The translations under genes and the position numbers were made by a program. Under the pieces are notes generated by a model. It did no database searches, was not told where the DNA came from, and was given only the letters and a program-made list of their open reading frames with translations. From contig JABEUL010000128.1 in assembly GCA_013044465.1 (NCBI GenBank), positions 1 through 23,289 of the forward strand: a DNA stretch of 23,289 bases. The letters are read 5' to 3'. This document shows positions 14,627 through 22,953 of the stretch, piece by piece. Position 1 is the stretch's first letter. The number at the start of each line of letters is the position of its first letter. The DNA comes from Acidimicrobiales bacterium (GTDB taxonomy: Bacteria > Actinomycetota > Acidimicrobiia > Acidimicrobiales > JABEUL01).

Positions 14627-15294
14627 TGGTGACTCAAGGTTCATCGGGAGACAATGTCGAAGATCCAAGAGGCCCTAACGGAGAAGCAAATGAAGAATCG
14701 GCTAAGCCCGAAGCGGACGATGTTGATGTAGATTTTGATTTTGACAGCGAGTCCGATCCGGAGTTTTCTGCTGCTGAGATTGTTGAAGGGGATGTAGAAA
14801 GCACACTTAGTGAAGTTATTGCTGAAAAAGAAGAGATTCTTTTGACATTGCAGAGGCTGCAAGCAGACTTTGAAAACTATCGAAAGAGAGTACAAAGGCA
14901 AGAGTCAGACCTAAGAGAGCGGGCAAATGTGTCGCTTATCGAAAGGCTTTTGCCTGTCCTAGATGTGCTAGATCTTGCCGTTACTCATGCAATAGTGTCA
15001 CCCGAAGACCCCAAGACTGAGGGAATTGCCAAAGTGGCCTCTGTGTTGCACGAGGTTCTTGCAAAAGAGGGACTTGAGAAGTTAGGCGAGCCTGGAGAAC
15101 CGTTTGATCCTGGAAAGCATGAAGCCGTAGCACACTTAGATATGGATAAAACCGACGGAGACAATGCTGTTACAGAAGGTGACGATGCTTCTGAAGGGAA
15201 AAGCATTACACCGTCGGTGGTGGAAGTTTATCGATCCGGCTACAGCTTGAGAGGCAAGGTTCTTCGACCGGCGATGGTTACGGTGAGAGGGTAG
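14626..15294 (+). CDS. grpE: GrpE nucleotide exchange factor
   Basis: Releases ADP from DnaK. Residues 1-60 are a disordered, strongly acidic arm (VDVDFDFDSESD). A long coiled coil follows (about 60-100, LTLQRLQADFENYRKRVQRQ) and then the beta-wing domain, with PFDPGKHEAVAH and the family C-terminus GKVLRPAMVTV. In the beta-wing an acidic segment of roughly 15 extra residues (DKTDGDNAVTEGDDASEGKS) separates HEAVAHLDM from VVEVYRSGY. The wing faces DnaK, so this loop is at the interface. Total 222 residues. Translation is probably coupled to dnaK. Confidence 0.96.
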   Translation: MVTQGSSGDNVEDPRGPNGEANEESAKPEADDVDVDFDFDSESDPEFSAAEIVEGDVESTLSEVIAEKEEILLTLQRLQADFENYRKRVQRQESDLRERANVSLIERLLPVLDVLDLAVTHAIVSPEDPKTEGIAKVASVLHEVLAKEGLEKLGEPGEPFDPGKHEAVAHLDMDKTDGDNAVTEGDDASEGKSITPSVVEVYRSGYSLRGKVLRPAMVTVRG

Positions 15295-15300
15295 TCACTA

Positions 15301-16440
15301 ATGGCACCTGAGCGCGAGTGGTTTGAGAATGACTATTACAAAGTATTGGGAGTTGCAGAAACTGCATCTGACAAAGACATAGCTCGCGCTTATAGGAAAC
15401 TAGCAAAGGAGCTTCACCCTGATATCAACCCAGGTTCCGAGGAGAAATTCAAGCAAGTAACTGCAGCTAATGATGTGCTTTCTGATTCAAAAAAGCGTAA
15501 GGAGTACGATGAGATTAGAAAGCTTGACCCCCTCACGGGAGCTGGACCAGCTGGCTCGTCGTCATTTAGGCTCGATGACCTCGGAGACATATTCGGAGGT
15601 CTATTTAATCAAGGTGCTTCCAGAAATAGCAGTGGCAGGTCTTCTTGGAGCAGAGGTGCAGGCCCACAAAGGGGAGGCGACGTTGAAGCCGAAGTAACCA
15701 TTTCTTTTAGTGACGCCGCATCTGGAGTCACAGCCTCAGTAAATGTTTTAGAACCATTTAGGTGTGCCACATGCCAGGGATCGGGTTCTGCCCCTGGGAC
15801 CAGTCCTGAGGTGTGTACTCGTTGCCACGGCACTGGCATGGTCCAGGATGATCATGGGATGTTTTCCCTCGCACAGACTTGCTCGGAGTGTGGTGGCAAA
15901 GGAATGAAGATAACTAATCCTTGCATAACTTGTCACGGCACTGGCGTTGACCACAGGTCGCGCACTGTCAAGGTTCGTATCCCTCAAGGAGTAGATAAAG
16001 GAAGCAAGGTAAGGGTAAAAGGAAAAGGGTTGCCGGGGAAAAATGGAGGTCCAAATGGAGATCTTTACGTCAGTGTCTCAGTTCTTCCTCACAGTATTTT
16101 TGGAAGAAAAGGAAAAAATCTCACCCTTGTTATTCCGATTACTTATGTAGAGGCCGTACTTGGCACCAATATTGTTGTTCCTACACTTCTAGGTGAGACC
16201 GTGACCCTTAAGATCCCGCCTGGAACTAAGAGCGGCCAGACCTTAAGAGTGAGAGGCAAGGGTCTTAAAGTTGGTGCTTCACAGGGCGACCTCTTAGTAA
16301 CAGTTGAAGTTGACGTTCCCAAGGCGCTTCTTGATTCACAACGAGATGCTCTGGCTGCATATGGAGAAACCTTGAAGGACCTCCCATCTCCAAGAGAGTT
16401 CCTCGAAGGAACTAAGAGCGGGGAAAGGCAAGGTAGTTAA
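15301..16440 (+). CDS. dnaJ: Chaperone protein DnaJ (Hsp40)
   Basis: Delivers substrates to DnaK and stimulates its ATPase. The J domain (about 10-75) has the HPD tripeptide at 39-41. A Gly/Ser/Phe-rich region follows (about 84-125). Four zinc-binding repeats are complete: CATCQGSG, CTRCHGTG, CSECGGKG and CITCHGTG. The C-terminal beta domains end at residue 379. GAGAGGG at 15284-15290 is the ribosome binding site, overlapping the end of grpE. The TAA overlaps the ATG of hspR by one base. The full type I layout means it is DnaJ rather than CbpA. Confidence 0.97.
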   Translation: MAPEREWFENDYYKVLGVAETASDKDIARAYRKLAKELHPDINPGSEEKFKQVTAANDVLSDSKKRKEYDEIRKLDPLTGAGPAGSSSFRLDDLGDIFGGLFNQGASRNSSGRSSWSRGAGPQRGGDVEAEVTISFSDAASGVTASVNVLEPFRCATCQGSGSAPGTSPEVCTRCHGTGMVQDDHGMFSLAQTCSECGGKGMKITNPCITCHGTGVDHRSRTVKVRIPQGVDKGSKVRVKGKGLPGKNGGPNGDLYVSVSVLPHSIFGRKGKNLTLVIPITYVEAVLGTNIVVPTLLGETVTLKIPPGTKSGQTLRVRGKGLKVGASQGDLLVTVEVDVPKALLDSQRDALAAYGETLKDLPSPREFLEGTKSGERQGS

Positions 16441-16919
16441 TGATGGATAATAATGGATTATCCCAAGGAAACAACGCCACCAATCCAGCGCAAGAAAATA
16501 AAAAGGCAAAGCGAGAGACATTTGTTGCCACGATCTCACCAGGGCATGCCGTTTATGTGATTTCCGTTGCTGCCGAGTTGGCAGGAGTACATCCCCAAAC
16601 ACTTCGGATATACGAACGGAAGGGCCTTTTAGATCCTTCTCGAACATCAGGTGGATCGAGACGATACTCCGAGCGGGATGTGGCTATGATGCGAAGAATC
16701 CAAGAGCTCACTTCTGAAGGTCTAAATCTAGAAGGTGTCAAAAGAGTTTTAGATCTTGAGCGCGAGATTGAATCACTAAGGAATGACATCGAAGCAATAA
16801 AAGTTGTTTCCCGTCGAGCCGTAGAGGACACACACAAGAAGTACCGAAGAGACTTGGTGCCTCTGAATCAGTGGCTAGTTCCTCACCACTCGAACCGGGA
16901 TGTCAGAAGAAGAGACTGA
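16440..16919 (+). CDS. hspR: Heat-shock repressor HspR (MerR family)
   Basis: Represses the dnaK operon until heat frees it, with DnaK acting as co-repressor in the actinobacteria studied. A MerR-type winged helix spans about 37-105: VYVISVAAELAGVHPQTLRIYERKGLL, then SGGSRRYSERDVAMMRRIQEL and EGVKRVLDLE. A coiled-coil segment follows. The 159 residues include about 35 extra at the N-terminus compared with the short form. Location between dnaJ and clpB is characteristic. The likely target is the inverted repeat at 12713-12733, giving feedback on its own operon. Confidence 0.94.
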   Translation: MMDNNGLSQGNNATNPAQENKKAKRETFVATISPGHAVYVISVAAELAGVHPQTLRIYERKGLLDPSRTSGGSRRYSERDVAMMRRIQELTSEGLNLEGVKRVLDLEREIESLRNDIEAIKVVSRRAVEDTHKKYRRDLVPLNQWLVPHHSNRDVRRRD

Positions 16920-16929
16920 GAGGTGGATG

Positions 16930-19449
16930 ATGGCTTTAGACCCGAGAACATTTACTTTAAAAACCCAAGAGGCACTAGCAAGCGCGACTGATCTGGCAAG
17001 GGAGTCACATCATGCCGAGGTCACCCCTGAACATATTTTGATTGCAGCACTTGGGCAAGATAGTGGACTTGCAATCCCTCTATGTCATGGAGCGGGCCTT
17101 GATCCGATTGCTATAAGAAACTCACTTCTAGAGAAGCTTTCAAAGATTCCCAAAGCCTACGGAAGCGACGATACTCGAATTGGAAGGAGTCTCGTTGAGG
17201 CTTTAAATCAAGCCAACTCACTGAGACAAGATCTAGGCGATGACTATTTATCGATTGAGCATATCTTGTTGGTGTTAGCCGATAAATTGGGAACTGATAA
17301 AGAGACACTTCTAAGTGCATTGCGCCAAATAAGAGGAGCTCACCGGGTGACCAGCCAAGATCCCGAGTCCTCCTATCAGGCGCTTGAAAAATTTGGGCGT
17401 GATCTTACTGATGCATCTCGGAAAGGGAAACTAGATCCAGTAATCGGCAGAGATGAAGAAATACGTCGTGTCATTCAAGTCCTTTCTAGACGAACTAAAA
17501 ACAATCCAGTATTAATAGGGGAACCAGGGGTTGGGAAAACGGCAATAGTTGAAGGACTTGCGGCAAGGATTGTAGAAGGAGATGTGCCTGAGAGTCTCCG
17601 TCACAAGAGAGTAATCGCACTTGATCTTGGTTCCATGGTGGCTGGAGCGAAATACAGGGGCGAGTTTGAAGAAAGGCTTAAAGCAGTACTTGCTGAGATT
17701 ACAAGTGGTGAAGGCGAGATAATAACTTTTATTGACGAGCTTCATACAATAGTTGGAGCTGGTGCAGCTGAAGGTGCGATGGATGCTGGGAACATGATTA
17801 AGCCCATGTTGGCCAGAGGTGAGCTGCGTCTCATTGGCGCCACTACCCTTGATGAATATCGCAAATACATAGAAAAAGATGCAGCACTAGAGAGACGTTT
17901 TCAACCCGTTATGGTGGGGCCTCCCAATGTAGAGGACACAATAGCAATTCTAAGAGGGTTAAAAGAGCGCTACGAAGTGCACCACGGTGTCCGGATTCAA
18001 GATGCTGCCCTGGTAGCTGCTGCTGTGCTTAGTGATAGATACATCACTGGTCGCTTTCAGCCTGATAAGGCTATTGACTTGATGGACGAAGCAGCAAGCC
18101 GCCTTAGGATCGAAATTGACTCCATGCCAACTGAAATTGACGTGGTTACGAGACGAATGCGCCAACTAGAAATTGAAAAAGTAGCTTTAAACAAGGAAAC
18201 TGATAACGCATCTCAAGAAAGACTTGAAAGACTCAAAGAAGAGTTGGCAAACCTTCAAGAACAAGCAGATGCCATGATTGCCAAATGGCAAGGCGAAAAG
18301 GAAGCCATTTCTACAATTCGTGCCTTGAAAGAAGAACTCGAAGGCAAAAGATCTGAAGCTGACAGACATGAACGAGATGGTGAACTTGAAGTGGCTGCCG
18401 CCATCAGGTATGGAGAAATTCCGGCATTAGAGAAGAAATCAGCGGATGCAGCTGCAGTTTTGTCGAAGCTGCAAGCTGATGGCGTGATGTTGAAAGAAGA
18501 AGTAGACGCTGAAGATGTGGCAGAAGTTGTCAGCAAATGGTCCGGTGTTCCAGTCACCCGCTTGCTAGAAGGCGAAGTTGACAAGTTAGTTCGAATGGAA
18601 GACGTGTTGCATCAAAGAGTAGTTGGACAAAACGACGCAGTGAGAGTAGTTGCTAATGCAATCAGAAGATCAAGAGCTGGACTATCTGATCCCAGCAGAC
18701 CGATTGGCTCTTTCCTCTTTTTGGGCCCAACTGGTGTTGGGAAAACTGAACTGGCTAAAACACTGGCCTCATTTTTATTCGATGACGAAAAAGCCATTAT
18801 GCGAATTGATATGGGTGAGTACAGTGAAAAGCACTCTGTTGCAAAACTTATTGGGGCTCCTCCTGGATATGTCGGCTACGAAGAAGGTGGTCAACTAAGC
18901 GAACCCATCAGACGAAGACCATATGCCGTTGTTTTATTTGATGAAGTTGAAAAAGCTCATCCGGATGTATTTGACACGCTTTTGCAGCTTCTAGACGACG
19001 GTCGACTGACTGACGGACAAGGAAGGACGGTAGATTTTTCAAATACTGTGATAATAATGACCTCTAACCTGCCAGGAGATCCTTCTGATTTCTTCAAGCC
19101 AGAGTTTTTAAATCGAATCGATGAGATAGTTAAATTCACCTCATTAACAAGGGATGACATATCAGAAATAGTGGATATTCAATTAGATGCACTCAGGGGA
19201 CGACTTTTTGCCAGGAGGCTCACGATGAAGGTTGACGAAGATGTCAAGGAGCTTCTGGGAGACCTTGGGTATGATCCAATTTATGGTGCAAGGCCTCTAA
19301 AGAGAGTCATTCAGAGGGAACTTGGTGATCCTCTTGCAATGGAACTTCTGGAGGGCAAGTTTTCAGAAGGTGATGAAATTATTGTCAAAGTGTCAGCAAA
19401 TGGAAAACAGAATCAAGAAGGTTCGAAACTGGAACTTACCAAGTCATGA
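16930..19449 (+). CDS. clpB: ATP-dependent disaggregase ClpB
   Basis: Hexameric AAA+ machine that pulls proteins out of aggregates with DnaK. The 839 residues show the N-domain (about 1-145), NBD1 with GEPGVGKT (197-204) and FIDELHTIVGAGAAEGAMDA, the coiled-coil middle domain (about 400-520) and NBD2 with GPTGVGKT, VVLFDEVEKAHPD and YGARPLKR. After the sensor-1 asparagine (MTSNL) the loop before FKPEFLNRIDE is only about nine residues long, clearly shorter than in the mycobacterial and E. coli proteins. Possible starts are ATG 16900, 16927 and 16930. GAGG at 16920-16923 favours 16930 and the family begins MALDPRTFTLKTQEAL. It follows hspR directly and closes the operon. Confidence 0.96.
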   Translation: MALDPRTFTLKTQEALASATDLARESHHAEVTPEHILIAALGQDSGLAIPLCHGAGLDPIAIRNSLLEKLSKIPKAYGSDDTRIGRSLVEALNQANSLRQDLGDDYLSIEHILLVLADKLGTDKETLLSALRQIRGAHRVTSQDPESSYQALEKFGRDLTDASRKGKLDPVIGRDEEIRRVIQVLSRRTKNNPVLIGEPGVGKTAIVEGLAARIVEGDVPESLRHKRVIALDLGSMVAGAKYRGEFEERLKAVLAEITSGEGEIITFIDELHTIVGAGAAEGAMDAGNMIKPMLARGELRLIGATTLDEYRKYIEKDAALERRFQPVMVGPPNVEDTIAILRGLKERYEVHHGVRIQDAALVAAAVLSDRYITGRFQPDKAIDLMDEAASRLRIEIDSMPTEIDVVTRRMRQLEIEKVALNKETDNASQERLERLKEELANLQEQADAMIAKWQGEKEAISTIRALKEELEGKRSEADRHERDGELEVAAAIRYGEIPALEKKSADAAAVLSKLQADGVMLKEEVDAEDVAEVVSKWSGVPVTRLLEGEVDKLVRMEDVLHQRVVGQNDAVRVVANAIRRSRAGLSDPSRPIGSFLFLGPTGVGKTELAKTLASFLFDDEKAIMRIDMGEYSEKHSVAKLIGAPPGYVGYEEGGQLSEPIRRRPYAVVLFDEVEKAHPDVFDTLLQLLDDGRLTDGQGRTVDFSNTVIIMTSNLPGDPSDFFKPEFLNRIDEIVKFTSLTRDDISEIVDIQLDALRGRLFARRLTMKVDEDVKELLGDLGYDPIYGARPLKRVIQRELGDPLAMELLEGKFSEGDEIIVKVSANGKQNQEGSKLELTKS

Positions 19450-19484
19450 CTTGAATGCAGTTTTTACTCAGTTTGCCATTAATG

Positions 19485-19497
19485 TATTATTTATTAG
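19485..19497 (+). promoter_or_regulatory. -10 element placed for a leaderless transcript of the PPOX gene
   Basis: TATTAT (19485-19490), preceded by TG, is seven bases from the ATG at 19498. TTTTAC 17 bases upstream may serve as -35. There is no ribosome binding site. Confidence 0.5.
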
Positions 19498-20172
19498 ATG
19501 TACCCGCCCGACAACTCAGAAAATCTTGGACCTTATTCACACACAAAGGTCAAACGTCTTGCCGATCGTGCCCACTACGATAGGGATTCAATTTATCGGA
19601 TTCTCGATGAAGGTTTTGTCTGCCACCTTGGATTTATTGCAAATGGCACTCCCTACGTTATCCCAACTGGATATGGACGAAGAGGTGACGCGCTTTATTT
19701 ACATGGAGCTAGCGCAAACTTCGCTCTCGCCGAGTCTAAGAAAAATGCCACAGTTTCTGTGACTGTCACTTTGATAGACGGATTAGTTCTTTCAAAATCA
19801 GCTTTTCACCATTCAATAAATTATCGTTCAGTAGTATCGTTTGGCACGGTGATGCCTGTAGAAGATGTCGAAGAGAAAAAGTTAGCATTAGAGACGATTT
19901 TGAACCATATTGTTCCAAATCGTTCTAACGACACCCGACCACCTTCACGCTCTGAGCTAAAAGCTACCCGAGTAGTTCGATATGAAATCATGGAGGCCTC
20001 AGCCAAGATCCGAATAGGTGAGCCAAAAGAAGAGCCAGAGGATATTGAACTTGACTACTGGTCAGGACAGATTCCAATAGAGTGGGGGTATTCAGATCCC
20101 ATCCCAAGTGGAAATAGTAACGGCAAACTTCCTGACTATTTAGTTAATTTCTCGCGGCCAGCTAACTCTTAA
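19498..20172 (+). CDS. Pyridoxamine 5'-phosphate oxidase-family flavoprotein (Pyridox_ox_2/NimA-like)
   Basis: FMN-binding split-barrel protein. The start MYPPDNSENLGPYSHTKVKRLADRAHYD is typical of the Pyridox_ox_2 group, which includes NimA-like proteins. Family segments include VCHLGFIANGTPYVIPTGYGRRGDALYLHGA (about 42-72) and FHHSINYRSVVSFG. The 224 residues match the group. True pyridoxine-phosphate oxidase activity is unlikely; flavin-dependent reduction of a small molecule or FMN/heme binding is more common in these relatives. It starts 49 bases after clpB but with its own promoter-like signal. No partner gene is obvious. Confidence 0.88.
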   Translation: MYPPDNSENLGPYSHTKVKRLADRAHYDRDSIYRILDEGFVCHLGFIANGTPYVIPTGYGRRGDALYLHGASANFALAESKKNATVSVTVTLIDGLVLSKSAFHHSINYRSVVSFGTVMPVEDVEEKKLALETILNHIVPNRSNDTRPPSRSELKATRVVRYEIMEASAKIRIGEPKEEPEDIELDYWSGQIPIEWGYSDPIPSGNSNGKLPDYLVNFSRPANS

Positions 20173-20264
20173 AGAAGCCAAATAAACCCAATAAAATAAT
20201 TGAAGGCTCATCTCTTTTGTGGTTTTGGGAAACTAAAAGAGGGATATGGACAATAATTAAAGAA

Positions 20265-21215
20265 GTGAGTATTGGAAATGAAAACACAAGCGATGATTTA
20301 GCTCTGGACGTTACAGTAGTTTGCTATAACTCTGTGGGCGATATTGAGTCGGCTCTTGAGCCCATTAAAACAATGGGTAATCTTGGCAAGATTATCGTTA
20401 TTGATCACGGTCAGGATGGATCCGGTCAACATGCGAAGTCATTGGGTGCCGAAGTAGTTATAAGTGAAGCAAATCTTGGTTTCGGTTCAGGTCAAAATAG
20501 AGCGTTTCAGAGTGTATCCAAACCGTATACCTTAATTTTGAACCCTGATGCAAGAGTTGAAGGCAATTCTGTTGAAGGCGCCATTTCATTTTTGGAAAAT
20601 CACCCTAAAGTTGCGTGCTGCCAAGGTGTAATTATAAACTCGCAATCAGGCGATCCAGAACGAAGCCAGGGCATATTAATCAAACCCGTTCATCTCTGGG
20701 GAAGAGCTTTTAGTCTAAAAAGACTTCTGGCTTTCTCGCTTGTTAGAAAGATGGCAAGCACGATAAAGCCACTCTCCGACCATGTTGAGCGCATCCCAAA
20801 CAAGCCTATCGAGGTGCAAAGTCTCGCATTTGTGGCGGTATTAATGCGAACTGAGGCCTTCAAAAGTGTTGGCGGATTTGACGAAGGTTACTTTTTATAT
20901 GGTGAAGATTTAGACTTATGCAAGCGCCTTGCTCTAAAGGGTTGGGACATTGTGGCGCTGCCAGGCATTTGGGCCACGCACTTTGGGGGCAAGTCGTCAG
21001 AAAATAGCTGGAATAGGGAGTTTGAATGGTGGCATGGCACACTCAGATATGCTCAAACCTATTGGAAAAAATCTGATATCTACATTTCCATTATTCCTAC
21101 GCTTGTCACAGGTTTGCTGCTCGGAATGAAGCGGCCCAGCGAGTTCATTAAAGTTGTGAAAACTTTGCTATTTGAAACTCTTTTAGTGTGTCAATCGAAA
21201 GAACTGCAGAAATAA
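20265..21215 (+). CDS. Glycosyltransferase family 2 (rhamnosyltransferase-like)
   Basis: Inverting GT-A enzyme that adds a sugar to a cell-surface glycan or lipid carrier. It begins LDVTVVCYNS. It has EANLGFGSGQNRA and LILNPDARV (the DxD-equivalent that holds the nucleotide-sugar with metal). It also has GGFDEGYFLYGEDLDLCKRL, the acceptor-side ED segment shared by WbbL-type rhamnosyltransferases. A hydrophobic segment near the C-terminus (SIIPTLVTGLLLGM) may associate with the membrane. The frame is open from TTG 20217, but the preceding residues (MWFWETKRGIW) do not look like family sequence, so GTG 20265 is preferred. No good ribosome binding site is found, so the start is uncertain. Confidence 0.88.
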   Translation: MSIGNENTSDDLALDVTVVCYNSVGDIESALEPIKTMGNLGKIIVIDHGQDGSGQHAKSLGAEVVISEANLGFGSGQNRAFQSVSKPYTLILNPDARVEGNSVEGAISFLENHPKVACCQGVIINSQSGDPERSQGILIKPVHLWGRAFSLKRLLAFSLVRKMASTIKPLSDHVERIPNKPIEVQSLAFVAVLMRTEAFKSVGGFDEGYFLYGEDLDLCKRLALKGWDIVALPGIWATHFGGKSSENSWNREFEWWHGTLRYAQTYWKKSDIYISIIPTLVTGLLLGMKRPSEFIKVVKTLLFETLLVCQSKELQK

Positions 21216-21290
21216 ATTATGAATCAAAAACGAGGTGCCTAAATACATATTCCGCGCATAAGGCTGAAATAGCCAATAGTATCTAGGTTG

Positions 21291-21662
21291 ATGACTATTG
21301 CACATATCGCCGTTGGCGCTTCAATCCTTTACTTTTTAGGTTTTGGAATTGGAATGATTGTAAGACCTGCTTTAATAAAGAACTTTGATTTGGAATGGAG
21401 TGCCCCAACTGGCAAAACTGAAGTCAGATGCTATTATGGTGCCCTTTCGGTTGGACTTTCTGTTTTTATGGGATACCTGATGTATAGACACATGACTCTA
21501 CCTGCACTGACTGGAATGTGCATCTTTGCCACAAGCGTATTTGTAATGAGAGTGATTGGAACAGCAATTGATAAAAGTTGGGCTAGTTCATACACCAAAC
21601 TTGCAATTCCAACCGAAGCCTTATTCGTCCTCGCCTTAGGCGGAGCCAGGATTCTAGCTTGA
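21291..21662 (+). CDS. Small four-helix membrane protein, DUF4345-like
   Basis: The 123 residues hold four hydrophobic helices: AHIAVGASILYFLGFGIGMI, GALSVGLSVFMGYLMY, LTGMCIFATSVFVMRVIG and PTEALFVLALGGARIL. The conserved Glu-x-Arg plus Tyr-Gly (EVRCYYGALSVGL) between helices one and two is the mark of the DUF4345 family, whose function is unknown. ATG 21291 is preceded by a -10-like TAGTAT (21277-21282) eight bases upstream and no ribosome binding site. It is convergent with the GT4 gene. Confidence 0.72.
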   Translation: MTIAHIAVGASILYFLGFGIGMIVRPALIKNFDLEWSAPTGKTEVRCYYGALSVGLSVFMGYLMYRHMTLPALTGMCIFATSVFVMRVIGTAIDKSWASSYTKLAIPTEALFVLALGGARILA

Positions 21663-21669
21663 CAATGAA

Positions 21670-21711
21670 TTCTCTTAAGTGAATACCTCGAATGATGAGG
21701 TGCTCAGAGAA
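21670..21711. other. Nested inverted repeat between convergent genes
   Basis: TTCTCT (21670-21675) pairs with AGAGAA (21706-21711), and inside it ACCTC (21685-21689) pairs with GAGGT (21697-21701). A simple 6-bp stem ATTGTC/GACAAT lies further on in the same 154-base gap. None has a T-run. They may help end the two converging messages, but I cannot call an intrinsic terminator. Confidence 0.3.
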
Positions 21712-21816
21712 GATGGAGCAACGGAGATACCCCTGTGCTGAACAAAGCCTCGGATATTCGTCATTGCTAATAAATTGTCTAACGGACAATACACAAAACT
21801 AACGTATTAATTTGCC

Positions 21817-22911
21817 TCAATTGCAAGCATCCAACATAATCTGGCCTACTTTTTTTGAAAGCAATGATAAGGAGTAGTGCTCAACTAGGTAGTCGTAACT
21901 TTCTTTGGCAATTTGCTTGGATCTTTGTGGATTGTCTAGTAAGTCTACGCAGGTTCTTGGAAAATCTTGCTCACTTGAAACCGTGATTGGAAAAAGCGGG
22001 TCAAGGCCTTCGGCAACCTGGGATGAAATTACTTGTGGCAAGGAAGCGGCTGCTGCTTCCAATACCTTATTTTGGATCCCCGTGGCGGCGCTAATCGGGC
22101 AGATAGAGAGGCGAGCACTTTGGGCAAGGGCAACTACATCAGGAAAGTTCTCGATAAAAGTTGCTCCTAAAGTCAAGCACAATTTTTTAACTTCATTAGT
22201 TGGACGTCGACCTGCGATGCAGAGGGAAGTGCCAGGTCTTAGATCCAGTATCTCTTGCCAGGCACCGCTAGCCAAATAACGAAGGACGGAAATATTTGGC
22301 TCGTAGTCCATGTTCCCAAAAAACAGCAAATCATACGTTGGCGGAGAGCTGATGTTTGAAGAATAATTCGTTTCTACAAAAGTTGGCGCAGATGATGGCA
22401 CGAATATCGCATTTAGGGCCTGAGAATCACGATAGCCAGCTGCTAAAGGGGTAATTTGATCCCCGTGGCGGAGTCTTCCCTCAACTCTAGAAGTGAGCTT
22501 TGCAAGGATTTTCCAAAGAAGTTTGCGACTTGCATTGGAAACGAGTTCCGATCGATTAATGTAGTTTTTGCTTAAGTGGTCCACATAATCGAGAATTATC
22601 GGAATGCCAAGCTCACACTCAATGGAGTCAAAAGCCCTTATTGTGAGAACAATTACTGCATCGATATCTTTGCGTCCTTTTAACCCACGTGGCCTCTTGT
22701 ATGCGAGACACTCTGGTGATTGATTTCCTCTGATAACCTGGATTAGCCGAGGAAGACCTCGAAAAATCTCAAAAAAAGTGGGATGGCTAAGATCGAACTC
22801 GATAATTTCAATATCATTGGCATGCAATGCTGATCGCCAAAATTCAACTCTCGTTAATGCACCACCTTCTCTTCTTGCTGTATGAATAAGGGCAACTTGT
22901 GTCAGAGGCAT
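21817..22911 (-). CDS. Glycosyltransferase family 4
   Basis: Retaining GT-B enzyme using a nucleotide-sugar. The C-terminal half carries the family marks: LLFFGNMDYEPNISVLRYL (the first strand of the donor-binding domain), PGTSLCIAGRRPTNEV, and GIQNKVLEAAAASLPQVISSQVAEGL, where Lys and Glu of the NKVLEA segment bind the donor phosphate and sugar. The N-terminal half is a weaker Rossmann-like domain beginning TQVALIHTARREGGALTRVEFW. ATG 22911 was chosen because the first strand follows at once. The frame remains open to GTG 22953. It probably acts with the nearby GT2 enzyme in surface polysaccharide synthesis, but the two are on opposite strands. Confidence 0.88.
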   Translation of the reverse strand: MPLTQVALIHTARREGGALTRVEFWRSALHANDIEIIEFDLSHPTFFEIFRGLPRLIQVIRGNQSPECLAYKRPRGLKGRKDIDAVIVLTIRAFDSIECELGIPIILDYVDHLSKNYINRSELVSNASRKLLWKILAKLTSRVEGRLRHGDQITPLAAGYRDSQALNAIFVPSSAPTFVETNYSSNISSPPTYDLLFFGNMDYEPNISVLRYLASGAWQEILDLRPGTSLCIAGRRPTNEVKKLCLTLGATFIENFPDVVALAQSARLSICPISAATGIQNKVLEAAAASLPQVISSQVAEGLDPLFPITVSSEQDFPRTCVDLLDNPQRSKQIAKESYDYLVEHYSLSLLSKKVGQIMLDACN

Positions 22912-22953
22912 CTCTTTTACAATTGTATGGGGTAGGCAGTATGATCTGCGCAC

